Below are positions 55,079 to 64,000 of a stretch of 64,000 nt of DNA, piece after piece. Under the pieces are notes generated by a model. The model worked only from the letters and a program-made list of their open reading frames with translations. It was not told the DNA's origin and ran no database searches. Where the stretch lies: contig QPMI01000088.1 of NCBI GenBank assembly GCA_004431415.1, positions 62,001 to 126,000 of the forward strand, written 5' to 3'. Position numbers and translations under genes: made by a program. This DNA comes from Cyanophora paradoxa (lineage: Eukaryota; Glaucocystophyceae; Cyanophorales; Cyanophoraceae). Positions within the stretch are counted from its first letter, which is position 1, and each line of letters opens with the position of its first letter.

Positions 55079-57870
55079 ATGGCGTCAGATCAGTCCCAGG
55101 AGGTTCGAGTCGCCCCCGGCGATACCCTGTGGTCGATCTCGCGCAAGAGCGGCGTGCCGGTCGATGTCCTCTGCGGTGTGTCAAACTTGCGCGCCACTGG
55201 CGGCATCCGGCTTTTGGTTCCCCGCGCCGCGGCTGACGCGGTTTTCGTTGCCTCCCCGCAGCGTTCAATGGCATCGTTGGCTCAAATCTGCAAGTGGGGC
55301 AGAAGATTCAGATTCCCGGCGCGATCAACCCGTCTATGAGCAGCCGGATTCCCGCGCCCGCGAGCCCACCTGCGCCAGCCCCAACTCCAGTTCGCCAGCA
55401 TAGCCAGGGTGCCTACAGCTTTCAGTCGCCGCTCACAATTCCCGAATTCGGCGAGGAGCTCTTTTCAACTCCGCGGCGGGAATTCCAGCACTCGACGACC
55501 TCCTTCCTCATCGGCGGCCGCTCAGCGAATTCGAACGATTCCGTAGTATCTCCGAGCATTCCGGCCTCACCGCTCGTTGTCGAGAAGCCGGCCGAGCGCG
55601 AAGGCCGGCCCCGCGCGCCGAAGCCTGCCACGGGCGCCAGCCAGCGCCACACCGTTCAGCGCGGCGAAACCCTCGTTCGTATCGCGACGCTGCACAACGT
55701 GTCAGTCGAGGAAATCATGGAGGCGAACCATCTGGCGAGCTCGCTGATTCAAGTCGGCAGCAACCTGCGCATTCCGCCTCCCTCGGGCAACTCGCCGGTC
55801 GCCACCCTCGCCTTGGCGAACAGTGTTATTTCTTTCAATGAGCCGTTTTCCCGCGTTCCGGAGAACCGGGCGGTTCTCGTGTCGACCTCCTCGCCTTCCG
55901 AGCCCACTTCTCGCATCTCTTCCCCCTCCCCGGTTCGGGAGATCACCTTCCCTTCCCCCGCCATCTCCCGCGACCCCTCTCCTATCCGGGACGCCTCCCC
56001 CGCCCCAGCGATGACCCCCCTCGCCTTCGTCCCGCCGGTCGTCCCTCCCACCACGTCGGCCAGCCCCGCGGCGCCCGCGCAGAAGATGTCGAAGCAGCAG
56101 CCTTCTTCCAACTACACGGTGAAGCGCGGCGACACGATGGTTCGCATCGCGCGGATCCACGGCATCACGCTGGAGGAGCTTATGGAGCTGAACCGCATGA
56201 GTTCGCCCGACATCCGCATCTCCCAGAAGCTCGTCGTGCCCAGCGTCAGCTCCACCGCCGCCGACGCCGCCCCGGCGGCCTTCGCCACTCCCGCCACCGT
56301 CCCGCCCCCCGCCGCCGCCGCGCCTCCCGCCCCAGCCGCCGTCGCGGCCTCTCCCGTCGCACAGCCCACGATGCCGGTCGAGCCTCGCCCCGCGGCGCCG
56401 GCGCCGGCCGCGTCCGCCCCGGCCTCGGTGCCTGCGCCGCCGGTCGCTGCGGCGAAGCCCCAGGCGCAGGCCCGCTCGGAGTCTCCGGTTCATCGCCACT
56501 CGCAGGCGCAGGAGTCGCGCGCCGAGTCGCACTCCCCCGTGCGGCGGACCAGCCCCGGCCGCGCCCAGCACAGCCTGAACAACTTCGGCTCCTACACCGT
56601 GAAGCCCGGCGACACGCTGCTCAAGATCGCCACCGTCATGAACGTGCCGCTGACGGCGCTCATGCACCACAACGGCCTGGACCTCACCAACACCATCCGG
56701 CCCGGTCAGGTCGGCCTCTTCTCCTTCTTCTCTCTTCTGCCGCTTTCTGTCAACGTGCTCTGATCGTCCTCTCGGCAGGTCCTCATCGTTCCGCCGCTGG
56801 GGTCGCGCCGGGGGGAGACGGCGCGCCTGCGCCCCGACTCGGACACGGAGAGCGACAGCGAGCACAGCCACGGCCACGGCCACGCGCACGGCCACGCGCA
56901 CAAGCACGAGGCGGGCCACCACGAGCACAAGCCGGTGGCCACCATCGGCGAGGCGGCGACGCGGGCGTTCCAGAGCGCCATCTCGGCGATCACGCACCCG
57001 CACGGGCACAAGCAGAAGGCGGGCCCCACAAAGAATCGCGGCTTCCACACGGTCAAGGCCGGCGACTCGCTGCAGTCCCTCGCCCTCGAGTACGGCGTCT
57101 CGGCCCAGGCCATCCGCGACTCGAACCCGGAGCGGGTTCGCCCCTCCCCTCGCTTTCTTTCCCCTTCTTTCTTCGCGTCTGACGGCATCGCGCAGGTCAA
57201 GGGCTCGGTCATCTACGTGGGCGACACGCTCACCATCCCGCCGCCGCCCAAGCCGGTGTTCGCTAAGCCGGTCATCTCGGGCGGCTGGATCTCGTCGCTC
57301 TTCGGCTGGCGCTGGGGCCGCATGCACGAGGGCGTCGACGTCGCGGCGCCCGTGGGCACGCCCATCCACGCCACGCAGGCCGGCGTCGTCCGCCGCGCCG
57401 GCTGGTTCGGCGCCTACGGCTACCTCGTCGAGATCCTCCACATGAACGGCGCGCCCCGACCCGCTTCGCGTGATCGCGGCCGCGCTGACGCCGCGGGGCA
57501 GGCTTCATCTCGCGCTACGGCCACGTCTCGGAGATGTTCGTCAAGGAGGGCCAGCGCGTCGAGCGCGGCGACAAGATCGCTGCCGTCGGAAAGTGCGCGG
57601 TCTGGGGGAGGGGGGCAAGGGGGCGCTCCCGCTCTCTGGTCTGGCTCTGAAGCTCCCTTGCTGCGCAGCACGGGCCGCAGCACGGGCCCGCACCTCCACT
57701 TCGAGCTCCGACGCCACGGCGCCGCCGTGAACCCGATGGACTACCTCGACATGGTGCCCCCTCCCCCCGCCGTCGTCCTGCGAGCGCGCTTGCCAACGCC
57801 CTGCGCGCGCAGCGGTGCTGAGGCGCGAGCGGCTGGCGCTCTAGTCTTTCTTTCCCTTTGGCTGGGATAG
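55079..57870 (+). CDS. Five-LysM, M23-peptidase protein (putative peptidoglycan endopeptidase)
   Basis: ATG at 55079 (MASDQSQEVRVAPGDTLWSI). LysM1 is split by an intron (VAPGDTLWSISRKSGVPVDV ... VGQKIQIPG). LysM2 HTVQRGETLVRIATLHNVSV is near 55.65 kb, LysM3 YTVKRGDTMVRIARIHGITL near 56.11 kb, LysM4 YTVKPGDTLLKIATVMNVPL near 56.59 kb, and LysM5 HTVKAGDSLQSLALEYGVSA near 57.05 kb, after a His-rich linker (SHGHGHAHGHAHKHEAGHHE). The M23 (LytM) domain follows: MHEGVDVAAPVGTPIHATQA (zinc ligands His 57325-57327 and Asp 57337-57339), SRYGHVSEMFVKEGQRVERG and STGPHLHFELRRHG (HxH at 57691-57699). All metal ligands are present. No signal or transit peptide is visible from this Met. The stop is 57868-57870, or about 57821 if a last intron is removed. 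Bacterial-type architecture in a spliced eukaryotic gene. Confidence 0.88.
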
Positions 57871-58697
57871 CGGTGGTATATTGGTTGGCTCCAGGTGTCG
57901 CCCCCGGCGCAGCGTGCGCCGGGGCGCGCCGAAGAGCAGTCGTTATTTTTCATTCGCCCCAGGTAGACTAGGCGGGGTTTGTCTTTCTAATATCTGAGGC
58001 TACTTTGATTAGCTATAGAGCAGTTGCGGTTTTGCTCATCCCTTCTGCCCATAATTCCCTCAGATCGAGTCTTGTTTGATGTGCGTGGGCTGTCAGTTCC
58101 CGCGATTGATGATACCCCTCTGTATCCATACTGTTTCACACCAGATTTTACTTCGCCCTGTGTGGCTCGCAAACTCTGTACCTTCTACAGTGCTTTTTGA
58201 TTTTGGAAACGAAATGCCGGTGTCGCATATGCCTTCGCTTGCTATCCCGGGCGGATTGGGGCGTCGTTAGGCCACTAGTACTGGGAGTTTGCATCGAGGA
58301 CAACGAATTCGGATATTGTGGATCATCGGATGACCTCGACCCGGTGACCGTCGGACATCGAGCAAATAGCAGATACTGTGACACTGTGTGACATGCGCTA
58401 ACCTCAGTGACCTTCCTAATCATTTCAATCAAAATTGAATCATATGAGTTGACACAAGCTTTAATTTGAAGCCTTGATCGATATCATGATGCTTCGACTC
58501 GGCGAATTCATGATCAAGGCTTCGAATTCAAATCTTGAATAAACTTGATCATGAAAAAGTTCGACAGAGTAAACTCCACGATTACTGATTACTGCTTCTG
58601 AATTCAAATATCAGGATTACTGTGAGCGTACGTATAGGGTGTTGCTGTCCTGCTTTTCACAGGCAAGTTCAACGGTTCACGCGGTCGATCGCGCGCA
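57871..58697. other. Convergent intergenic spacer, AT-rich
   Basis: About 825 bp between two facing stops. It is the most AT-rich part of the right half, dense in GAATTC, TTCGAATTC and TGATCATGA words at 58430-58620, like 13.0-13.3 kb. No gene seen. Confidence 0.6.
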
Positions 58698-60443
58698 TCA
58701 CTCCGCGCAGGAAGCGTCGGCGCGGGGAACGAGCCGGCGCAGGGCGGCGCAGGCGGCTGCCCGCAGCGCCGACAGGTCCGCCGCGAAGGCCCCGCCCAGC
58801 GCGCCACGCTCCATCCCCGCCGTCCGCTCCGCCGCCCGCAGCTGCTCGGCGGCGCCCAGCCGCAGCGTCGCCCGCACGCGGCCGGCGGCGCGCAGCTCGG
58901 AGAAGGGCGCGAGCTGCTGGCTCAGCTGCGCGGCGCAGAGGCGGAGCTTGAAGGGGAGCTGGGCCGGCTCCTGCGTCGCAAAGCGGCCGCGGAGGTGGCC
59001 GGCGTGGGCCTTGAACGCGTCCAGCGCCGCCCGCTGCTGCGCCGGCGAGAGCACGACGACGAAGAGCTCCGCCGCCTCCAGCGCGCCGCCCAGGAGCCCC
59101 AGGGCGCGCCCCGCGGGGGCCCCAGCGCCCCGGGGCTCACCAGCGTCGCCCGCACGCGTAGCCCCGCGGCGCGCGCCGCCTCGCACGCTCGCCGCAGCGG
59201 AGCGTCGTCCGCCGGCCCGTCAGCTCTGCGGCGGGGCGCGGTCAGCGGGGCGCGAGAAGAGGCCGGCGGGGCGGGCGGGGGCACCGAGGCGGACGAGGAG
59301 GAGGCGGAGGGGCGGAGGGCGGGCAGCAGGTCGGCGAGGGCGGCGAGCTGCTCGGCGCCCCGCGCGGTGAGCTCCAGCTCCTCCAGGGCCGGCAGGCGGG
59401 CGAGCCAGGCCAGCTCCCCGCGCTCCAGCGGCGCCCGCCCCCGCACCCGCAGCGCCCGCACGCGCGGCAGCATCGGGGCGCCCTCGGCGGGGGGCGGGGG
59501 AAGGGCGGCGGGGCGGGGCCGTCGGAGGGGCGGGGCAGGCCGAGGCAGAGCTCGCGCAGGTGCTCGTGGAGGCCCAGCTGCGATGCGAGGAACTGCGCGC
59601 GCGCCCGCCTCACAGAGGCCCGGGCGGGGCGGGGCGGGGCGGGGCGGGCGGGGCGGGGCACCTGGACGCCGTCGAGGGGCGTCCAGAGCTCAAGGACCTC
59701 GAGGCGGGGGAGGCTGCGGGCGACGACGGGGGCGGCGCGGAGGAGCCCGCGGGGCAGCCGCAGCTCCGTCAGCGCCCGCAGCGGTTCCAGCGCCGCCGCC
59801 AGGTCCGGCGGCTCGCTGAAGAGGCCCTCGGCTCCGAGACCGAGCCGCGAATCTCCACGGCGGCCAGGCGGCCGCCGGCGCCCGAGGCCGCCGGGCGCAC
59901 GGCGCGCAGCAGGCCGCAGACGTCCTCGCAGTCGGCGAGCGGCGCCTGCGGGCTCCCGAGGTCGACGCGGACCTCCCGCAACGCGCCGGCGAGCGCCCCG
60001 CAGGCGATCTGCAGGAAGGCGCGCAGCCGCACGACGGACGGGCCGCACTCCGGCGCGAGGGTCACGCGCAGGGAGCCCTCGGCCGGCAGCCTGATGGCGC
60101 CCCGCTGCAGGAGCAGCGCTGCGGTCCCCAGCTCCGGGGCGCCCGGTCGCTTGGCGCCGACCTGCGCCAAAGGTCGTCGCGAGCCGCGCCGGGGACGGGC
60201 GGGGCCAAGCGAACGCACGTCAAGGACGGAGCCCAGCGCGCCCTCGCGCGCCGCTTTCTCGATCATCGTCCGCCAGCGACGCGACACGCATCGCATGTAC
60301 CACGCCTCTCGCAGGCCAAGGTAGCCGACGAGCTTGAGGAGAACGTGGTCGTCGATCAGATCCGTGCGCGCTGGACGCGCGGCTGGGGCCGGCCTCGGGG
60401 GCGTCGCATCCACGCCCTCCCGCTTGCGCTTGTTCATGCTCAT
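58698..60443 (-). CDS. F-box protein with leucine-rich-repeat-like region
   Basis: ATG at 60443 (MSMNKRKREGVDATPPRPAP; a second Met two codons on). The F-box is DLIDDHVLLKLVGYLGLREA followed by WYMRCVSRRWRTMIEKAA. Downstream blocks have leucine-rich periodicity: LAAALEPLRALTELRLPRGL, LPRLEVLELWTPLDGV, LREVRVDLGSPQAPL, LPRVRALRVRGRAPLERGEL and LARLPALEELELTARGAEQL. The C-terminal exon is helical (SPAQQRAALDAFKAHAGHLR) and ends RADASCAE, stop 58698-58700. Probably a substrate adaptor for an SCF ubiquitin ligase. Introns are GGGGC-rich on the + strand (about 59.62-59.66 kb). Confidence 0.78.
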
Positions 60444-61032
60444 GTGGCGCGTCGAGGCGAACGCGCCCGACTGAACGCGCAGCCGCGGTCCGCTGTTTCA
60501 ATTTTGAGAGTGAATCGCCGGTGCTAAAGAGCTCCGGATCCTACGCGCCGGTGCTGTTGAGCTGGAAAGAGGGCGCCGGAGCCGGCGGCACTCGTGTACC
60601 CGCCCTGGGCGAGGGTACAGGTTGTTCGAGATTCGGGTACAAGAGCGCTTGACGTGGGGGCCCTGGGGGGAGCAAAACACAGTTCGGACATTCCCGAAAT
60701 TCCCGCGTCACGAAAAAAAGTGGGTCGTCGGCTTCTCCCCCTAACTCTCTCACTGAAGTTTGGCTCGCGCAGTCGACCTAGATCTTTCTCCAGCGCAACA
60801 ACAACGAGAATGTGCTCCGCCACCAAGTGGTGCGCTCGCCCGCGGCCCGGCCGCCTCGCCGCGCTGCTCTCAGTTAACGTTCCAGGCCTTCTCGAATCCT
60901 CTCGTCCGGCCTCGTTACTCACGTGCACTGCGTCCCACGCGCAGCTCTCAGTGCGGCAAGGTTTCGTGGGTCGGTGCGTCAAGCCTGCGCAAAGTTGCCC
61001 CGCGCCGCGCTGACTCTCGCGAAGGCTGCGGC
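60444..61032. other. Divergent region, possible 5' exons of a doubtful gene
   Basis: About 590 bp. ATG near 60810 (MCSATK) followed by GT...CTCAG signals might begin a gene reading into 61.0 kb, but no frame joins convincingly. Otherwise nothing recognised. Confidence 0.3.
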
Positions 61033-61673
61033 ATGCACGTTGCGTCGATCATGGCGCGCACTCCCGAGGCTGAGCGCTGCAAGTGCGGTGGTGAGCTGTT
61101 CATTCGCACGCCATATGCGTGGCCGGTTCCTGACCGCGTTGTGCAGCCACCAAGTGGCCCACTGGCAAGTGAGAGCCAGTAGCATCCCTGTACACCACCT
61201 GTTTCAATGTATAGTATGTCGCCATATTTACGCAATTCAAGAACGCTTCTGCTGTCCTTGCAGCGATGAACATGCGCCACGCGCCACGTGCCTCGAGCTC
61301 TCTGCCTGGGCTCGGCGGCCGCGGTGACTCGAGGGCTTGGGGTTCGAGGGTTCAGTGCTGCTGGCTGCGCGTGCGCGCGCTCGCAGCGGCCCGGCAGCCG
61401 CCGGCGTGGGCCCGCGGGGTGCTGCAGCGTTGAGCCCCTCCTTCGAATTCCGGGGTCCTGCATGTCTCGTCCCTGCAGCTGGCTGGCCATGCCAACTTCA
61501 AGGAGACACGGGATCTGCTGGTCTATAGGGGCACACACGGCTCGCCGGGCCGGCTGCTGCAGAGCCGCCGGCAGCGTGAGCCCCCGCGGCCGAGCTCGAG
61601 GCCGCTCTTTCCCCCGCGGCGGGGCCCTGGGCCTCTGGATCTGCCGCCGGCGCCTGCTGCTGGACCCCATTAA
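61033..61673 (+). CDS. Doubtful small zinc-ribbon-like gene
   Basis: Possible exons: MHVASIMARTPEAERCKCGG ELFIRTPYAW (from 61033), then after a GTGAGAGCC...TATAG intron ICRHIYAIQERFCCPC, then LAGHANFKETRDLLVYRGTH from about 61481 to a stop at 61671-61673. The CxC and CCPC pairs could bind a metal ion. The splice sites look usable, but the frames do not all connect and no family is recognised. It could be a broken gene. Confidence 0.25.
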
Positions 61674-61836
61674 TTATAATGCTCTGGACGGCCTCGACAG
61701 AATGCGAGATACGTCGACCCCGGCCGGGGATTCCCGGAATCTGCAGCTTTTGAAAAGAATTCAGACATACTGGATCTCTGGATTCCTGATATAATAATCT
61801 GGATACGTAGGTAGGATCGCCAGTACTCAGCGGGCG

Positions 61837-63623
61837 TCAGCGGGGCTGCAGGACGAGGCCCGCGAGGCGGCCTGGGAGGGCCTCCTCCCCAGCCCCAGCC
61901 CCCGCCCCCGCCCCCGCCTGCTCCCGATCCCTCGACGGCCTCCGCGCCCCCGCCCCCGCCCCGCCGCTCGAGCCCCCTCCCGCCGCCGGCAGCGGCGGCG
62001 CCGCGCCGGCGCCGGCGCCGCTGGGCCTGCGCGGGGCGCGATCAGAAGGCGGGAGAGAGCCGTGCAGTGGGCCCGCCCGCCCGCGCCGCGGCGGACCTCC
62101 TCTGGAGGTGGGCGGCTGGGCGGGGTGGGGCGCGCCGCTGCCGGAGGGCCTGCGGGCGGGGTGAGCGCGTGGGAGGGGGTCGGGGCGGGGCCCCCGGGCT
62201 CGCCGCCTGGCCCCTGTGGACGATGTGGAGGCGTGGCCGGCGCCGGCGGTGCGGGGGGCGGGGAGGGGGGCGGCATGGCTGCCCGCGGCGGCGGAGGAGG
62301 AGGAGGAGGAGGTGCGGCGCCGGGTGCGGGAGAGGTCCATGGGGAAGGGGCTCGCGCTCATGTACGCCCTCACGTCCCCGTTCGCCCCTGCGCCTCGGGC
62401 GAGCGGCTCGGGCCAGGCTCGGGGGGTGCCGAAGGTCGGGGGGTACCGGCGTCGAGCATGGCGAGGAAGTAGGCGGAGAGTGCGGGGAGCGCGCGGTCGT
62501 CCCCGGCCACCAGCTGCTCGCGTACCCCCGGGGGGTTAGGCCGGATCGGCGGCGGGCGGGGGTACAGGTACGAGCCTGCTCCTTCTCCCAGGGGGGTACA
62601 ATTAGGGCGTTCTGCATGTGGTTCCGGACCTTCGGGTGGTGCCGCGGGCGTGAGGCCGGGCGGTGTTCGGGGGGTACGAGTGGCAAGGACGAGGGTACAT
62701 CGTTGATTCCGCGCGGGGCACACGTGCACCTTCCGAGGCGTGTTGTCGATGAGGATCGTGTTGTTGGCGTCGAAGCGGCCTGGTTGAGGGGGTGACGTCG
62801 ACGGGGGAGGGGTGCAAGCACGGCAGGGACGAGGCCGCTCGTACCCTGGCACACTGGGGCCGCCCAGACGCGGGGCAACGAACGCATTGTGTCCCATTTC
62901 TGGGGACCAGCTTAAGCCGCCGGGTCGCAGGCGACCGGCGGCCGCGGGCGACCCGACAGCGCGGGTTGCAGCTGGCCGGACGGTGCGGGTACGTGCCTTC
63001 TCGCCGTGCGGGTCGCGGATGCTGTAGTTGCGGTCGAAGAGGGCGAAGACGCGGGTGGCGGGGTCCGTCGGGGGGCACAGCGCCTCGATCACCGGGCGCG
63101 CGTTCTCCGCCCTGCGCAAGCGGCTGCAGCTCAGCCCGAGGCGGCGCTGGGCGGCGAGGTCCCGCAAGGAGCTTTCAGGGGCATAGCAGCTGTGGCCTTG
63201 CGCGGCTCGGTCTAGCGCTCGCGCGGGGCGCGGGGCGCGGGGCGCACGAGATGGACGTGTAGAACGCGAGGGCGCAGCGGGGGTGCGCCTGCAGCGACGC
63301 CAGGAGCTCCCTCACTCCGGGCCGCAAGTATACTTTCCTGCACGGCCGCCCGCTGAGCCCGGGCCGGGGGCGGCGGTTAGCGGGCCGGGCCGCGGTCGCA
63401 CTTCTTGTTCCAGCGCAGCTCCGGCTCGATCGGCGCACGCGGAATAAGGTTCTCGGTGCGCAGGATGAGCGTCTCGCTGCAGCTCGCGTCAGCATGCAAT
63501 GTGTGCGCCGCGGGCGGCGCGCCTGAGGTCGAAGAGGATGAGAACGCTTCCGGGCGGGACAGGCGGTGCCGCGGTCCGGCTGGGATCAAACGGATGGATC
63601 GATATCTCTGCGGGTGCGGCCAT
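61837..63623 (-). CDS. HAD-superfamily, FCP1/SCP-like phosphatase with variant motif I
   Basis: ATG at 63623 (MAAPAEISIHPFDPSRTAAP). The exon ends VLILFDL, and a GC-donor intron joins to SETLILRTENLIPRAPIEPE. Following exons: KVYLRPGVRELLASLQAHPR with CALAFYTSI, ENARPVIEALCPPTDPATRV with FALFDRNYSIRDPHGEK, FDANNTILIDNTPRK, NALIVPPWEK and REQLVAGDDRALPALSAYFL. A Ser/Ala-rich tail ends at 61837. The order 'vDLDxTL ... YLRPGV.ELL ... FDR....D..G.K ... ILIDNTP' is the FCP1/NLI-interacting-factor type. Motif I reads D-L-S-E-T instead of DxDxT, so the second catalytic Asp seems replaced by Ser at the intron junction. Low-complexity introns make the tail exons uncertain. Confidence 0.72.
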
Positions 63624-64000
63624 GCCGGCCGCCGGTGTCCGCCGCTGGATGTTGGAAGCCGCGGCTTGGCTGGGGTACGCTGCGGTAAAGCGCCACTTCA
63701 ATTCCGCGAAGTCACCTTCCGGCGAGCGTGCGCGCGCTTATTCGCGCATGTGAGCATCGCGCGTCCAATTTGAGTGCTTCGATTTGACCTGGTGCGAGCT
63801 CCGCACATCCCGTTGCCGGCAGGCTGCAGCTGTCAAACTCATTCGCGCTCGCAGCGGGCCGAGTTATGGAAAGAAGGCGATATGGAAAGAAGATGCGCGC
63901 GTCCGCACAAGCGTGCGTGCCCTGTGCCGACCCATTTGGAATGGGCGCGCGCGGCCATGCATATGCGCAGTCATTCGCGTATGCATACGCAGAGAGGCCG
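63624..64000. other. Right-edge intergenic sequence
   Basis: About 375 bp upstream of the HAD-phosphatase start. Contains GCGCGC and CGCATATGCG-like words near 63940-63985. No gene seen. Confidence 0.5.

Noticed and set aside
55702-57441. 579-codon open frame on the minus strand
   Set aside because: Antisense to the LysM/M23 gene, whose domains are unmistakable; Arg/Gly-rich shadow.

Overview
This window looks like nuclear DNA of a flagellated, plastid-bearing protist. Its genes are split by many short introns (about 40-100 nt). It carries eukaryote-only proteins: RUVBL2, MRE11, NTF2, Rab geranylgeranyltransferase alpha, the axonemal protein DRC4/GAS8, a single-chain acetyl-CoA carboxylase and CYP51. 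There is no operon or ribosome-binding-site logic. Two nucleus-encoded proteins (a HugZ/HOZ-like FMN protein and a low-molecular-weight phosphatase) begin with Met-X-Phe-Val and a basic, Ala/Arg/Ser-rich extension. A Phe near the N-terminus is typical of glaucophyte cyanelle transit peptides, so a Cyanophora-like glaucophyte is my best guess. This is inference; a haptophyte or another GC-rich alga is not excluded.

Layout. 0-5.5 kb: a DENN/SPA-domain gene cut by the left edge (+), a small Cys-rich gene (-) and a WW-domain gene (+). 5.9-12.9 kb (moderate GC): HOZ-like (+), MRE11 (-), tRNA-Asp (+) and a membrane protein ending in a CAAX box (+). 13.8-26.6 kb (very GC-rich): multidomain acetyl-CoA carboxylase (-) and CYP51 (-). 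26.9-29 kb: an unrecognised gene (-) head-to-head with POLD4 (+). 29.3-38.5 kb (very GC-rich, low complexity): an arrestin-like gene (-) and an Ala/Pro-rich coiled-coil gene (+). 38.6-51.7 kb (moderate GC): SIVA (-), an unrecognised gene (+), RabGGTase alpha (+), RUVBL2 (-), NTF2 (+), ribosome recycling factor (+), LMW-PTP (+), a CFAP77-like gene (-), a second tRNA-Asp (-) and an OTU protease (+). 52-63.6 kb (GC-rich again): DRC4 (-), a five-LysM plus M23 peptidase protein (+), an F-box/LRR protein (-), a doubtful zinc-ribbon locus (+) and an FCP1/SCP-type HAD phosphatase (-).

The genes are packed tightly, in head-to-head and tail-to-tail pairs; the spacing between facing stop codons is as little as 58 bp. 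Products are mostly housekeeping (DNA repair and replication, chromatin remodelling, nuclear transport, lipid and sterol synthesis, prenylation, organelle translation) plus a ciliary set.

The most unusual signals concern gene structure. There is an exceptional density of GC-AG introns (7 of 14 in DRC4, placed by alignment to a conserved protein as I remember it). Two genes have an intron directly after the ATG. Introns are strongly C-rich on the sense strand. One acetyl-CoA carboxylase intron contains a 122-bp unit in 2.6 tandem copies, each with its own splice-site-like signals. A ~350-bp cassette carrying tRNA-Asp occurs twice in inverted orientation 40 kb apart. The best candidate for new biology at protein level is the LysM(x5)-M23 endopeptidase, given that glaucophyte plastids keep a peptidoglycan wall. 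All exon boundaries are read by eye and need transcript support.
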